From contig JAGABT010000001.1 of assembly GCA_017614505.1 (NCBI GenBank), positions 126,515 through 190,514 of the forward strand: a stretch of DNA of 64,000 nt. Direction: 5' to 3'. The notes under the pieces are model-generated. The model had not been told where the DNA came from. It was given only the letters and a program-made list of their open reading frames with translations, and searched no databases. A program made the translations under genes and the position numbers. The DNA comes from Selenomonadaceae bacterium. Its GTDB lineage: Bacteria; Bacillota; Negativicutes; Selenomonadales; Selenomonadaceae. Positions within the stretch are counted from its first letter, which is position 1. Every line of letters starts with the position of its first letter. Below, in pieces: positions 22,756 to 32,700 of this stretch.

Positions 22756-24474
22756 TTAAAGATTTTCCAGCAGCGATAAAATCCCGCCAATGCAATCTGC
22801 GCGATTGAAATTGAAAACCTCGCCGCTCCTGCGAACTTTTACTTCGACGCTGCCGCTGTCCAAAGTTTTGGGGCTGACCGTCGCGCGCACGGGATAACCA
22901 ATCAAATCGCAGTCCTTGAACTTGACGCCCGCGCGTTCCTTCCTGTCGTCCAGCAGAACGTCGACGCCGGACTTTTTCAGCTCAGCGTAAATTTTTTCAG
23001 CGTACTCAAGCTGGGCAGAATCTTTCGCGTTGACGGGAACAACCACAACTTCAAAAGGCGCAATCGCCCGCGTCCAGATAATCCCGTCGGCATCGTTATT
23101 CTGCTCAATCGCCGCCGCCATCGTCCGCCCGACGCCAATCCCGTAGCAGCCCATTTCAAAATAAGTTTCCCTGCCGCCTTCGTCGAGGAAGGTTGCGTTC
23201 AAAGATTTGCTGTACTTGCTGCCGAGCGTGAAAACCTGCCCGACTTCGATACCGCGCGTCATCTTCAGAGCGGCGCCGCAATGCGGACACGGGTCGCCTT
23301 CCTGCACCATGCGAATATCCGCCACGATAATTTTTTCGGCGTCGAAGTCACGCTTAGGATTGACGTTGATAAAATGCGCGTCGACTTCATTGGCGCCGGC
23401 AACCGCGTTGTACATTTCCATAACCGTCGCGTCGACGACAATTTTCGCGCTGTCGGAAATTCCAATCGGACTCATGAAACCGGCACTGCCGCCCGCCGCA
23501 GTTATCGCAGATTCTTCCGCCATGTGCAAATGAAGAGCGCCTGTCGCGTTCAGAACTTTAATTTCGTTGACTTCGTGGTCGCCGCGCACAAAAGCCAGAA
23601 TCAAGCCGCCGTCGTCGTCCTGGAACGCAACCGCCTTGATAGTTTTTTCAATCGGCACGCCCAGATAATTTTTAACCAGCTCAATCGTGTGAGCGTCCGG
23701 CGTCGAAACTTTTTCCAGCGGCTTCATTTCCTCAGCCTCAGCGTGAATAATTTTCAGCTCAGCCTTCTCGTCGCTCGCGGCGTAGTCGCAGCTCTCGCAG
23801 TATGCAATGTTCGATTCGCCGCTCGGAGCAAGGACAGTGAACTCGTGAGAATGTCCGCCGCCAATCGCGCCATTGTCAGCCTCGACCGCGCGGAACTTCA
23901 AGCCACAGCGCGTGAAAATATTCGTGTAGGCGTCGTACATTTTCTGGTAAGAAACGTTCATGCCATCGGTGTCTTTGTCGAAGGAGTACAAATCCTTCAT
24001 GACAAATTCGCGGCTCCGCATTAAGCCGAAGCGCGGGCGAATTTCGTCGCGGTATTTATTCTGAATCTGGTACAGCATCAGCGGCAGTTGCTTGTAGGAT
24101 TTGACTTCGCCGCGCACCAGCGTAGTTATCATTTCCTCGTGCGTCGGTCCCAGGCAAAAATCCCGCCCGTGCCGGTCTTTCAGCCGCATCATTTCCGGTC
24201 CGTACACCGCCCAGCGCCCAGATTCGTGCCAGATTTCCGCCGGCTGCGTAATTGGCATCATCAGTTCCTGCCCGCCAGCCGCGTCCATTTCCTCGCGGAT
24301 TATCTGCATGATTTTTTTCATCGTCCGCCACGCCAGCGGCAGGTAAGTGTACATTCCGCCCGCCGCCTTGCGGATTAAGCCCGCGCGAAACATTAACTTA
24401 TGGCTCAAAAGTTCCGCCTCGGCAGGAGATTCTCTCAGCGTCGGCGCGTACAGTTGACTTGCTCGCAATTTCAT
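22756..24474 (-). CDS. proS: Prolyl-tRNA synthetase (bacterial type)
   Basis: About 572 residues from ATG 24474 (GAGGTGATG upstream); an open stretch to 24549 is not native. Class II synthetase with the bacterial-type arrangement: motif 1 region [20 protein letters not shown], motif 2 [20 protein letters not shown] (about 137-156), an insertion editing domain (about 225-400), motif 3 [19 protein letters not shown] (about 440) and the C-terminal anticodon-binding domain. Divergent from the SGNH hydrolase gene, with the two promoters back to back. Repeat copy E follows its stop. Confidence 0.97.
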   Translation of the reverse strand: MKLRASQLYAPTLRESPAEAELLSHKLMFRAGLIRKAAGGMYTYLPLAWRTMKKIMQIIREEMDAAGGQELMMPITQPAEIWHESGRWAVYGPEMMRLKDRHGRDFCLGPTHEEMITTLVRGEVKSYKQLPLMLYQIQNKYRDEIRPRFGLMRSREFVMKDLYSFDKDTDGMNVSYQKMYDAYTNIFTRCGLKFRAVEADNGAIGGGHSHEFTVLAPSGESNIAYCESCDYAASDEKAELKIIHAEAEEMKPLEKVSTPDAHTIELVKNYLGVPIEKTIKAVAFQDDDGGLILAFVRGDHEVNEIKVLNATGALHLHMAEESAITAAGGSAGFMSPIGISDSAKIVVDATVMEMYNAVAGANEVDAHFINVNPKRDFDAEKIIVADIRMVQEGDPCPHCGAALKMTRGIEVGQVFTLGSKYSKSLNATFLDEGGRETYFEMGCYGIGVGRTMAAAIEQNNDADGIIWTRAIAPFEVVVVPVNAKDSAQLEYAEKIYAELKKSGVDVLLDDRKERAGVKFKDCDLIGYPVRATVSPKTLDSGSVEVKVRRSGEVFNFNRADCIGGILSLLENL

Positions 24475-24499
24475 CACCTCAAATTTTTTCAACGCGCAG

Positions 24500-24528
24500 A
24501 TTATACAAATTCCCGCCGCCAATTGCAA
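24500..24528 (-). promoter_or_regulatory. Sigma-70 promoter of proS
   Basis: Minus strand TTGCAA (24523-24528), 17-bp spacer, TATAAT (24500-24505), 26 bp before the proS start. Back to back with the plus-strand promoter at 24544. Confidence 0.85.
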
Positions 24529-24543
24529 CCACGCTAAAATTTC

Positions 24544-24572
24544 TTGCAAATATCACCGGTTCAAGGTAAAAT
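24544..24572 (+). promoter_or_regulatory. Sigma-70 promoter of the SGNH hydrolase gene
   Basis: TTGCAA (24544-24549), 17-bp spacer, TAAAAT (24567-24572). Transcription would start near 24580, before the GGGAGGAA ribosome binding site. Confidence 0.75.
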
Positions 24573-24608
24573 AAAATGACATTTTGAACGCTGGGAGGAA
24601 TGTTTTTG

Positions 24609-25967
24609 ATGATAAAAATTCTGCCGGTCGTAATTGCAGTCTGCTTATCGCTGGCAAATTTTCAGTTCTTCGACACCGACGAAAAAAATCCGCCGCCGCC
24701 CGAATCGATAGAAAATCCGCGCAACCATTTGACGCAGGACGCAGATCACCGCTCCGAAGTCACCGCCAAAGTTCTCTCCGTAAGCGAGGCGTCTTCAAAA
24801 AATCTCACGATAAATCATACCGACGAAAAAATTCCCGCCGAGTCCGCTGAAACTCCTCCCGCCGAACCCGAAGGCGAAAAAATCCTGCGCCTGACGTGGA
24901 ATATCGTGCCCGACGCCGTTAAATACAAAATTTCCTACGAAAATAAAACCGCCGTCTCTTACACCCACGGCGTCGAAATTCCCGTGCAGAGCGTCAACAG
25001 CGAAATTCACGTGACAGCGCTCGGCTTCAGCAACAATGTCGTAAACTCCGACGTCGAAATTCGTTCCGCCGAAACCAATCCCGCCGCGCCCCGCACTACC
25101 ACCGAGTTCGACAAAATGAGCTCGCCGCCAATTTATATCGTTTACTCGTGGATTCCGACAAATTCCGCCGACCACTACGAAATTCAGCTGCTGCGCGACG
25201 GCGAAATTCTGCGCGACTACCTGACCGACTACCACCCGAAAGATGACAACTTCGACTTCTACGATAAGACGCCCGTGCTGGACGAAGGCGAATATTTCTG
25301 GCGCGTGCGCGGGCTTTCCGCTGACGACGAAATTATAACCGAATGGTCCGAGCAGGCGCCCAATAATACTTTTATCGTCAAATCGCCCGAAACTTTCTGC
25401 GCGCTCGGCGACAGCATTACCCACGGCGGCGGCTCAATTTCCGTCCCGCCCTCAACCGTCGTCTACAACTGGGAAAATTACTGCGCCGTTCCAATTAAAA
25501 ATCTCGGCAGGAGCGGCGACACTACCGAAAAACTTCTTGACCGTTTCGAGGAAGACGTTCTGCCTTTCAACCCCGAAATTCTTTTCATCATGGCGGGCGT
25601 CAACGATTATCGCAGCGATATTCTCGGCTGGGATTCAGTCATGAACCTCGCCGCGCTCAAGGAAAAGTGCGAGGATTACGGTATCAAGCCGGTTTTCATT
25701 ACGCCCACGCCGCTCAATCCCGAACTCATTCGCAAAGTCAAGTTTATCAACGCGCCGCCCTACGACTGGCAGGAACACCGAAAATATATCTGCGACTGGA
25801 TGCGCAAGCAGGAATATTGCATCGACCTGACCGACACTTTTTCCGACGCCAATGGCTGGCTGAAACCGAATCTTTCGATTGACGGTCTGCACCCTGACGC
25901 CGAAGGCAAAAAAATTATCGGGCAGGCAGTCGAAACCTGGCTTACAAATTATCTGAACAACAATTAA
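24609..25967 (+). CDS. Secreted SGNH/GDSL hydrolase with N-terminal beta-sandwich domains
   Basis: 452 residues; ATG 24609 is better spaced from GGAGG than the ATG at 24600. An N-terminal hydrophobic segment (IKILPVVIAVCLSLANFQFF) exports or anchors it. A Pro/Glu linker follows, then two fibronectin-III-like regions (about 90-180 and 180-260; LRLTWNIVPDAVKYKISY and EYFWRVRGLSADDEI are typical). The C-terminal esterase carries block I CALGDSITHGGG (Ser, about 264), block III MAGVNDYRSD (Asn) and block V DGLHPDAEG (Asp and His, about 424). It probably deacylates a surface glycan or lipid. The gene lies first in a three-gene plus-strand run. Confidence 0.88.
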   Translation: MIKILPVVIAVCLSLANFQFFDTDEKNPPPPESIENPRNHLTQDADHRSEVTAKVLSVSEASSKNLTINHTDEKIPAESAETPPAEPEGEKILRLTWNIVPDAVKYKISYENKTAVSYTHGVEIPVQSVNSEIHVTALGFSNNVVNSDVEIRSAETNPAAPRTTTEFDKMSSPPIYIVYSWIPTNSADHYEIQLLRDGEILRDYLTDYHPKDDNFDFYDKTPVLDEGEYFWRVRGLSADDEIITEWSEQAPNNTFIVKSPETFCALGDSITHGGGSISVPPSTVVYNWENYCAVPIKNLGRSGDTTEKLLDRFEEDVLPFNPEILFIMAGVNDYRSDILGWDSVMNLAALKEKCEDYGIKPVFITPTPLNPELIRKVKFINAPPYDWQEHRKYICDWMRKQEYCIDLTDTFSDANGWLKPNLSIDGLHPDAEGKKIIGQAVETWLTNYLNNN

Positions 25968-25983
25968 ATTTGGAGGAATTAAA

Positions 25984-26505
25984 ATGGCGAAAGCTCTGAT
26001 TGTCGTCGACATGCAAAATGATTTCGTGACCGGCTCGCTCGGTACGAAGGAAGCGCAGGAAATGCTGCCGCGCCTCGTGAAAAAACTTGAAGCCGCCGTC
26101 AATGAAAACTGGACGGACATTATTTTCACGCAGGACACCCACAAGGAAAATTACCTTGAGACGCAGGAAGGCAAAAATCTGCCCGTCGTCCACTGCATTA
26201 AAAATACCGAGGGCTGGGAAATTGTGCCGGAACTCCAGAAATTTATCCCGCGCGCCAAAGCCGTCATTGAGAAAAAGGCGTTCGGCTCCACGCGCATTCC
26301 CAGTCTGATTAAGCCTTACGAGGTCGTTGAATTTGTCGGCGTCTGTACTGATATTTGCGTCATTTCCAACGCGCTGCTTGTCAAGGCGTTCTACCCTGAG
26401 CAGGTCGTTGCCGTCGACGCCAGCTGCTGCGCAGGTACTACGCCGGAAAATCATCGCGCGGCGCTTACCGTTATGAAACTTTGCCAGTGCAAAATCGAGG
26501 AGTGA
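25984..26505 (+). CDS. Isochorismatase-like cysteine hydrolase
   Basis: 173 residues. Catalytic triad of the family: Asp in LIVVDMQNDFV (about 9), Lys in VIEKKAFGST (about 98) and Cys in GVCTDICVISNAL (about 122). The metal-site style DTHKENY (about 51) resembles nicotinamidase and its relatives, so nicotinamide deamidation for NAD salvage is possible; a simple amide hydrolase is the alternative. ATG 25984 behind TTGGAGG, 16 bp after the SGNH gene. Confidence 0.85.
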   Translation: MAKALIVVDMQNDFVTGSLGTKEAQEMLPRLVKKLEAAVNENWTDIIFTQDTHKENYLETQEGKNLPVVHCIKNTEGWEIVPELQKFIPRAKAVIEKKAFGSTRIPSLIKPYEVVEFVGVCTDICVISNALLVKAFYPEQVVAVDASCCAGTTPENHRAALTVMKLCQCKIEE

Positions 26506-26509
26506 AGTC

Positions 26510-26839
26510 ATGGCGCGGCAGTTAAAAAAAATCCTGAAAAAAGTTCAGCCGAAACCTAAGACGCCCGAAAAGCCGCCGGAAAAAGTCGGCAAAGACTACC
26601 TGCTAATCGTGATACTCTCGCTGACGGTAATTTTCATGATAATCGGCTGGGAAAATTTTACCGGCTACAACCGCGCGCTGTACATTGCGCTGATAATTTC
26701 GCTGGGAACAACCTACGCGCGTCGCCACTTCAATTTAACGCCGACGCAGGATTTGTGGACGGAGCGCGCCAGCTTTTTAGCGATGGTCTCAGCAATCGCG
26801 CTGTTCTTCGCCGTACTGTACCAGCAATTCTGGGCTTGA
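26510..26839 (+). CDS. Small membrane protein of unknown function
   Basis: 109 residues. A Lys/Pro-rich cytoplasmic head (about 1-27) precedes three hydrophobic helices (about 30-47, 54-68 and 86-107), separated by short loops; the loop after helix 2 is basic (YARRHFN), so the head and that loop probably stay inside. No known domain. It starts 4 bp after the isochorismatase gene behind GAGGAG, so it shares that transcript. Convergent with the glucosidase gene, with repeat copy F between. Confidence 0.75.
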   Translation: MARQLKKILKKVQPKPKTPEKPPEKVGKDYLLIVILSLTVIFMIIGWENFTGYNRALYIALIISLGTTYARRHFNLTPTQDLWTERASFLAMVSAIALFFAVLYQQFWA

Positions 26840-26860
26840 GTTTTTATGCAAGTAAAAAAA

Positions 26861-26961
26861 GTGGCCGCCCAAGGACGGGCGGCCGGCCGTCACAGGTCGC
26901 CGGAAGCGACCTATGCGGCCCAGCTTTCTTTGGTTACTTTCTTTCTCGAAAGAAAGTGACA
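26861..26961 (+). repeat. Three-hairpin mosaic repeat, copy F (covariant H1)
   Basis: H1 at 26863-26884: arms GGCCGCCC / GGGCGGCC, loop AAGGAC. Both arms differ from the usual GCGCCCC / GGGGCGC yet pair fully. H2 at 26885-26920 is the copy D type. H3 at 26934-26959: arms TTACTTTCTTTC / GAAAGAAAGTGA, one G-T pair. It lies between converging genes, with H3 19 bp from the stop of the minus-strand glucosidase. Confidence 0.92.
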
Positions 26962-26977
26962 TATAAAAAACAAAACC

Positions 26978-28477
<1,500 letters not shown>

Positions 28478-28615
28478 TCAGATAACTTTTTCTTCGACGC
28501 TGAATTTGGAAATCCTTTTGCTTTCGGCTGTCAAAATAAATCGCCAGAGATATTCAGCGGCGTTATGATTTTTCGTGATAGCAAGAGCCCGTGCCATTCG
28601 TCGGTAATGAAAGAA

Positions 28616-28715
28616 GCGCGCCATGGACGGCGCGCCATGTCCGCCAGGTCGCATGGATGCGACCGAAGCGGACGAGTTTTCTTTGCTACTTTCTTTTGCG
28701 GAAAAAGAAAGTAGA
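28616..28715 (+). repeat. Three-hairpin mosaic repeat, copy G (covariant H1)
   Basis: H1 at 28616-28635: arms GCGCGCC / GGCGCGC, loop ATGGAC, a third compensated arm type. H2 at 28639-28673 (GTCCGC / GCGGAC outside, GGTCGCAT / ATGCGACC inside) and H3 at 28686-28714 (CTACTTTCTTT / AAAGAAAGTAG) are the copy A type. H3 ends 2 bp from the stop codon of the alcohol dehydrogenase at 28717. Confidence 0.92.
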
Positions 28716-28716
28716 T

Positions 28717-29901
28717 TCACCTTGCCATTTCGTAAATTTTAACCATATCGTCGAAGTAAATGCGTTTCGCCGAGCCAATACTGCCGCCGGTAGCCTTTTC
28801 GCAGGACTCCGCCATTTCCTTAATCTGCTCGTCAGTAAGATTAATCCCCAGCGCGCTGATACGCGTCGGCATACCGATTTTGCGGTAGAAATCTTCCAAA
28901 TCCTCAATCCCGCGCAGAGCGACTTCCTCATCGCTGATACCCGTCGCGTCGACGCCCATAACATTTACCGCAAACTGCACAAACCTCGGCAGGCAGACGT
29001 TGTAGACGTAGCGCGCCCAGCTCCCCCATAAAGCCGCTAAGCCCGCGCCATGCGTCACGTTGAACATACCGCTGAGCTCGTATTCCAGATTGTGCGTAGA
29101 GAAATCGCCGCCGTCATTTCCGCAGCCAGTCAGACCGTTATGCGCCAGACTCGACGCCCACATAATTTCCGCCCGCGCATTGTAATTTTTTGGACTCAGC
29201 CGCAGAATATTGGCGTTGCGCATAACGGTGCGGAGCAAACCTTCAGCAATGGCATCGGTAATTTCCATGTTGCCGCCGCTGGTGAAGTACCGCTCCATCG
29301 TGTGCATCATAATATCGACGCAGCCCGCCGCCGTCTGATAATCCGGCAGTGTCATCGTCAGTTCGGGATTCATTATCGCGAACTTCGGGCGTGCCAGCGC
29401 GTCGCCGAAACTGCGCTTTTTCTTCGTTTCCTCGTTCGTTATGACGACGTTCCGGCTCATTTCCGAGCCCGCCGCCGCTATCGTCAAAATTGAACCCACC
29501 GGCAGTGACGCTTTCGGCGGACGCTTGCGCTCGAACAAATCCCAGACATTTTCATTCGGCTCCGCCAGCGCAAACGCTATCGCCTTCGCCGAGTCGATTA
29601 CCGAGCCGCCGCCTACTGCCAGTACAAAATCCACCTGATTCAAATTGCCCAGCGCAAAACCCGTCCGAACTTTGTCAAGGTGCGGATTCGGTACCACGCC
29701 GCCCAGCTCCACGTGGAAAATCCCCGCCTCGTCCAGATTTTTCTTAACCCGCGCTATCAATCCAGACCTTACCGCGCTGCCCTGCCCATAGTGCAGCAAA
29801 ACCCGCTTGCCGCCGTACCGCTTTATCAAATCCGCCACAGCGTTTTCCGTGTTCCGTCCAAAAATTATCCGCGTCGGCGTGTAGTATTCAAAGTTGTGCA
29901 A
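28717..29901 (-). CDS. Iron-containing alcohol dehydrogenase (butanol dehydrogenase type)
   Basis: 394 residues, family length about 387. Type III NAD(P)-dependent alcohol dehydrogenase: TRIIFGRNTENAVADLI at the N-terminus, the nucleotide loop LAVGGGSVIDSAKAIA (about 95-110), TIAAAGSEMSRN, and iron ligands in GCVDIMMHTMERYF and NVTHGAGLAALW. It resembles YugJ/BdhA, which reduce aldehydes to alcohols during fermentation. No cofactor preference can be read. Monocistronic, divergent from the chemotaxis receptor; repeat copy G touches its 3' end. Confidence 0.93.
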   Translation of the reverse strand: MHNFEYYTPTRIIFGRNTENAVADLIKRYGGKRVLLHYGQGSAVRSGLIARVKKNLDEAGIFHVELGGVVPNPHLDKVRTGFALGNLNQVDFVLAVGGGSVIDSAKAIAFALAEPNENVWDLFERKRPPKASLPVGSILTIAAAGSEMSRNVVITNEETKKKRSFGDALARPKFAIMNPELTMTLPDYQTAAGCVDIMMHTMERYFTSGGNMEITDAIAEGLLRTVMRNANILRLSPKNYNARAEIMWASSLAHNGLTGCGNDGGDFSTHNLEYELSGMFNVTHGAGLAALWGSWARYVYNVCLPRFVQFAVNVMGVDATGISDEEVALRGIEDLEDFYRKIGMPTRISALGINLTDEQIKEMAESCEKATGGSIGSAKRIYFDDMVKIYEMAR

Positions 29902-29950
29902 TTCAATCCGCCCTTCCCAATTTTTTATCTGTCAAGTTATTCGTCAACAG

Positions 29951-29979
29951 TTGTGAAATTCCCGCCGAATGAATATAAT
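29951..29979 (+). promoter_or_regulatory. Promoter of the chemotaxis receptor gene
   Basis: TTGTGA (29951-29956), 17-bp spacer, TATAAT (29974-29979), 30 bp before the ATG at 30010. Housekeeping type rather than a flagellar sigma-28 box. Confidence 0.75.
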
Positions 29980-30009
29980 TTGCCAAAAAATTTTTTGGAG
30001 GGATTTGTA

Positions 30010-31572
30010 ATGAACGAGCAAAGCACAATTTCTTTTCTGATTAAGGGGCTGCTGATGAACGTATTCAAACTCGTAGCCGTCATGGTCGCCGTCGTCATGG
30101 TCAGCCTGTACCTTTTCACCAGCTACACCGCCGTTGTAAACGAAGCCGGAATTGTACGCGGCGGCTCCCAGCGTATCGTCAAGCAGGTTTTAGCCGGCGC
30201 TGATTCTTCTAAAGCAATGAGCAATGTCGAAAATCTGCTGAACAAACTTGACGGCGCGATTTTACTCGGCAGTTTTTCAAGCAGACGCAATGAGGTTGCT
30301 GCTTACTGGAACGGCACTGTTAAGCCCGCAATGACCGAATACCAGTCCACTAAAGACCCCGCCAAACTTCTCGAAGTCAGCGAAAATTATTTCGGGCTGA
30401 CTAACGCCATGGTCGACGCCGCGCAGTCAATGGTTGATTTAATGGCGTGGGTGCTGTACATTCTGCTGGCTGGATTCGCAGCCGCCGTCTGGATTTTCCT
30501 TAAAAAAGTCCGCTCAATCTTTCAGGAACGCGTCGTGGTTCCGCTCGAACAGCTGGAAACCGGCATTGAAAAATTCGCGCAGGGCAATTTGACGCAGAAA
30601 CTTTCCTACGAACGCGAAGACGAAATTGGCAAGCTCTACGACCTGCTGAACAAAATGCGCGTCGGACTTTCCGGCTACGTGCAGGACATCGAACAGAATC
30701 TGCGCTGTATGGCTGGCGGCGATTTGGTTACCGCGACTGACATGAAATACATTGGCGATTACGCGCCGATTCAGACGAACATCGAAAATATTCGCGCGGC
30801 GCTCTGCCGTGAAATGCAGACAATGAGCGGTATCGCTGACAAAGTTTCCGAAAGTGCCAGCGAAGTTTCGCAGGTTTCGCACAGCCTCGCCGAAGGCGCA
30901 ATGAGCCAGACCGAAAGCATTCAGCAGCTCCAGACCCAGATTAACGATACCATGAAGCAGAACGATCAGGTTGAAATTTTCGTGCAGGAAGCCCTTCAGT
31001 GCGACGAGGAGACGCATAAGAGCATTGCCATGGGCATTCACCGCATGGATAAGGTTGTCGCCGCAATGCAGCGCATTAACGACGCCTCCGAAGAAATTAA
31101 ATCAATCCTCGGCGCGCTCAACGAAATTACCGACCAGACTGCGCTTTTGAGTTTGAACGCCTCCATTGAAGCCGCCCGCGCCGGTGAAGCCGGTAAAGGT
31201 TTTGCCGTCGTCGCCAGCGAAGTCCGCAAGCTCGCCGAACAGTCCGCCAATTCTTCCAAAAACATTCAGGAACTCATTAACAAGGCTATCGCAGAAATTG
31301 AGAGCGGCACCGGCGTTGTCAACCGCGCCTCAGGCTCCCTCGAAGAAATTTCCAAAACTACCGAGGTCGTCACACAGATTATCAAAAAGCTCAGCGCGCA
31401 GAGTAAATCCCAGCAGTCTCAAATGCGCAAGGTCGACAGCCTGTCCCAGACGATTCTCGGCGTCGTCACCGATAATTCCGCCGTCTCCGAAGAATGCGCC
31501 GCCGCCAGTTCCGAACTCTCCAACTATTCCACTTCATTCAAGGAAAGCGTCAACAAGTTCAAAACCGCGTGA
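30010..31572 (+). CDS. Methyl-accepting chemotaxis protein
   Basis: 520 residues from ATG 30010 behind TTGGAGGG. TM1 at about 20-37, a small extracytoplasmic domain (about 38-140) with NEAGIVRGGSQRIVKQ, which recalls PilJ/NarX-type four-helix sensors, TM2 at about 143-161, HAMP (about 165-220), then the cytoplasmic coiled coil with the hairpin tip EITDQTALLSLNASIEAARA followed by GEAGKGFAVVASEVRKLAE. It binds CheA/CheW and biases the flagellar motor; the ligand is unknown and no che or flagellar genes are near. The next gene starts 9 bp downstream. Confidence 0.95.
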   Translation: MNEQSTISFLIKGLLMNVFKLVAVMVAVVMVSLYLFTSYTAVVNEAGIVRGGSQRIVKQVLAGADSSKAMSNVENLLNKLDGAILLGSFSSRRNEVAAYWNGTVKPAMTEYQSTKDPAKLLEVSENYFGLTNAMVDAAQSMVDLMAWVLYILLAGFAAAVWIFLKKVRSIFQERVVVPLEQLETGIEKFAQGNLTQKLSYEREDEIGKLYDLLNKMRVGLSGYVQDIEQNLRCMAGGDLVTATDMKYIGDYAPIQTNIENIRAALCREMQTMSGIADKVSESASEVSQVSHSLAEGAMSQTESIQQLQTQINDTMKQNDQVEIFVQEALQCDEETHKSIAMGIHRMDKVVAAMQRINDASEEIKSILGALNEITDQTALLSLNASIEAARAGEAGKGFAVVASEVRKLAEQSANSSKNIQELINKAIAEIESGTGVVNRASGSLEEISKTTEVVTQIIKKLSAQSKSQQSQMRKVDSLSQTILGVVTDNSAVSEECAAASSELSNYSTSFKESVNKFKTA

Positions 31573-31581
31573 GGTAGCACT

Positions 31582-32700
31582 ATGACTGAAAATGAACAAA
31601 TCAGCGCCGCGCGAAAATTCGTAAATGAGTGGCTCAATCGCGAAGGCAATGAAAAAAGCGAAATGCAGCGTTTCTGGATTTCTTTAATCCGCGACGTTTT
31701 CGGCAAATCCGACAGCATTATCGATTTTGAAAAAAATGTCGCCGGTCATTCAATCGACGGATTTATTTCCTGCACCGGCGTCCTAATCGAGCAAAAAAGC
31801 CTGTACCAGGAACTTAAATCGCACAATGTAAAAATGCCGCTGGCATTCCGGCAGGCTAAACTTTACTACGACGAGCTGACCTATTCCGAGCGCCCGCGCT
31901 GGATTGTCATTTGCAATTTCCGCGAATTTCATATCTACGACATGTACCCCGACAACATTTTCGAAAACGATTTGCGCCCCGAAATTATCAAGCTCGAAAA
32001 TCTCTCGCGCGATTACAAACGCCTAAATTTCCTCTTCGACCCGAATGACGATTCCGTCAGACCCGAAGTCAAAGTTTCTAAAGCAGCTGCCGACCTCATC
32101 GCCAAAATCCGCGATTCCTTAAAAAGCAACTACGAAAAAAATAAGCAGCGCGACTATCAAAATTCCCTCGCTCAAATTTGCGTCCGCCTCGTTTTCTGCT
32201 TCTACGCTGCCGACATCGGGCTAATCGAACTTACCAACGACGATAAAAATATCTTCCGCTACATTAAAAATTTCTCCGACCTCCAGAATATTTTCGCCGT
32301 CATGAATCAGCCGGATCACACCAGCCTTCCCGACCCAAATCTCAACCGCTTCCCTTATGTCAACGGCGGGCTCTTTGAAGAAAAAATCTCCATGCCCACC
32401 TACAATCCCAACGTTAAGCCTATCGACCTCGCCGCCTTCCTCGAACAGACCAGAGTTTTCAAGTGGCACAATATCCACCCAGCTGTTTTCGGCGCCATTT
32501 TTGAATCTGTTCTCAACGATAAATTCCGCCGCGCCGCCGGTATGCACTACACTTCTATTGACAATATCCACCGCGTTATCGACCCGCTCTTCCTCGACGA
32601 ACTTTACGACGAATTTAAATCCGCCAGAAAAGCCCGCAAAGATAAGCCTCTCAAACTCCGCAACTTCCAAAAAAAAACTGGCGTCCATTATCGTCCTTGA
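31582..32700 (+). CDS. MmeI-like type IIL restriction-modification enzyme, N-terminal part (frameshifted)
   Basis: 372 codons read to TGA at 32698. The N-terminus is a PD-(D/E)xK nuclease: HSIDGFISCTGVLIEQKS gives Asp59 and Glu70-x-Lys72, the MmeI arrangement. A helical connector follows, with the methyltransferase N-terminal pattern HPAVFGAIFESVLN and AGMHYTSIDNIHRVIDPLF (about 300-340). The frame ends right after a run of nine A residues (32669-32677); with eight A the reading would continue into the methyltransferase domain in the next frame. So this is either a phase-off gene, a pseudogene or a sequence error. More A/T-rich than its neighbours. ATG 31582 follows the chemotaxis gene after 9 bp. 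Confidence 0.88.
   Translation: MTENEQISAARKFVNEWLNREGNEKSEMQRFWISLIRDVFGKSDSIIDFEKNVAGHSIDGFISCTGVLIEQKSLYQELKSHNVKMPLAFRQAKLYYDELTYSERPRWIVICNFREFHIYDMYPDNIFENDLRPEIIKLENLSRDYKRLNFLFDPNDDSVRPEVKVSKAAADLIAKIRDSLKSNYEKNKQRDYQNSLAQICVRLVFCFYAADIGLIELTNDDKNIFRYIKNFSDLQNIFAVMNQPDHTSLPDPNLNRFPYVNGGLFEEKISMPTYNPNVKPIDLAAFLEQTRVFKWHNIHPAVFGAIFESVLNDKFRRAAGMHYTSIDNIHRVIDPLFLDELYDEFKSARKARKDKPLKLRNFQKKTGVHYRP

Noticed and set aside
28478-28597. 39-codon minus-strand frame starting MARALAITKNHNAAEYLW
   Set aside because: It looks somewhat protein-like and could be a gene fragment, but it has no ribosome binding site and no family I recognise; not called. The rest of 28448-28615 shows nothing.
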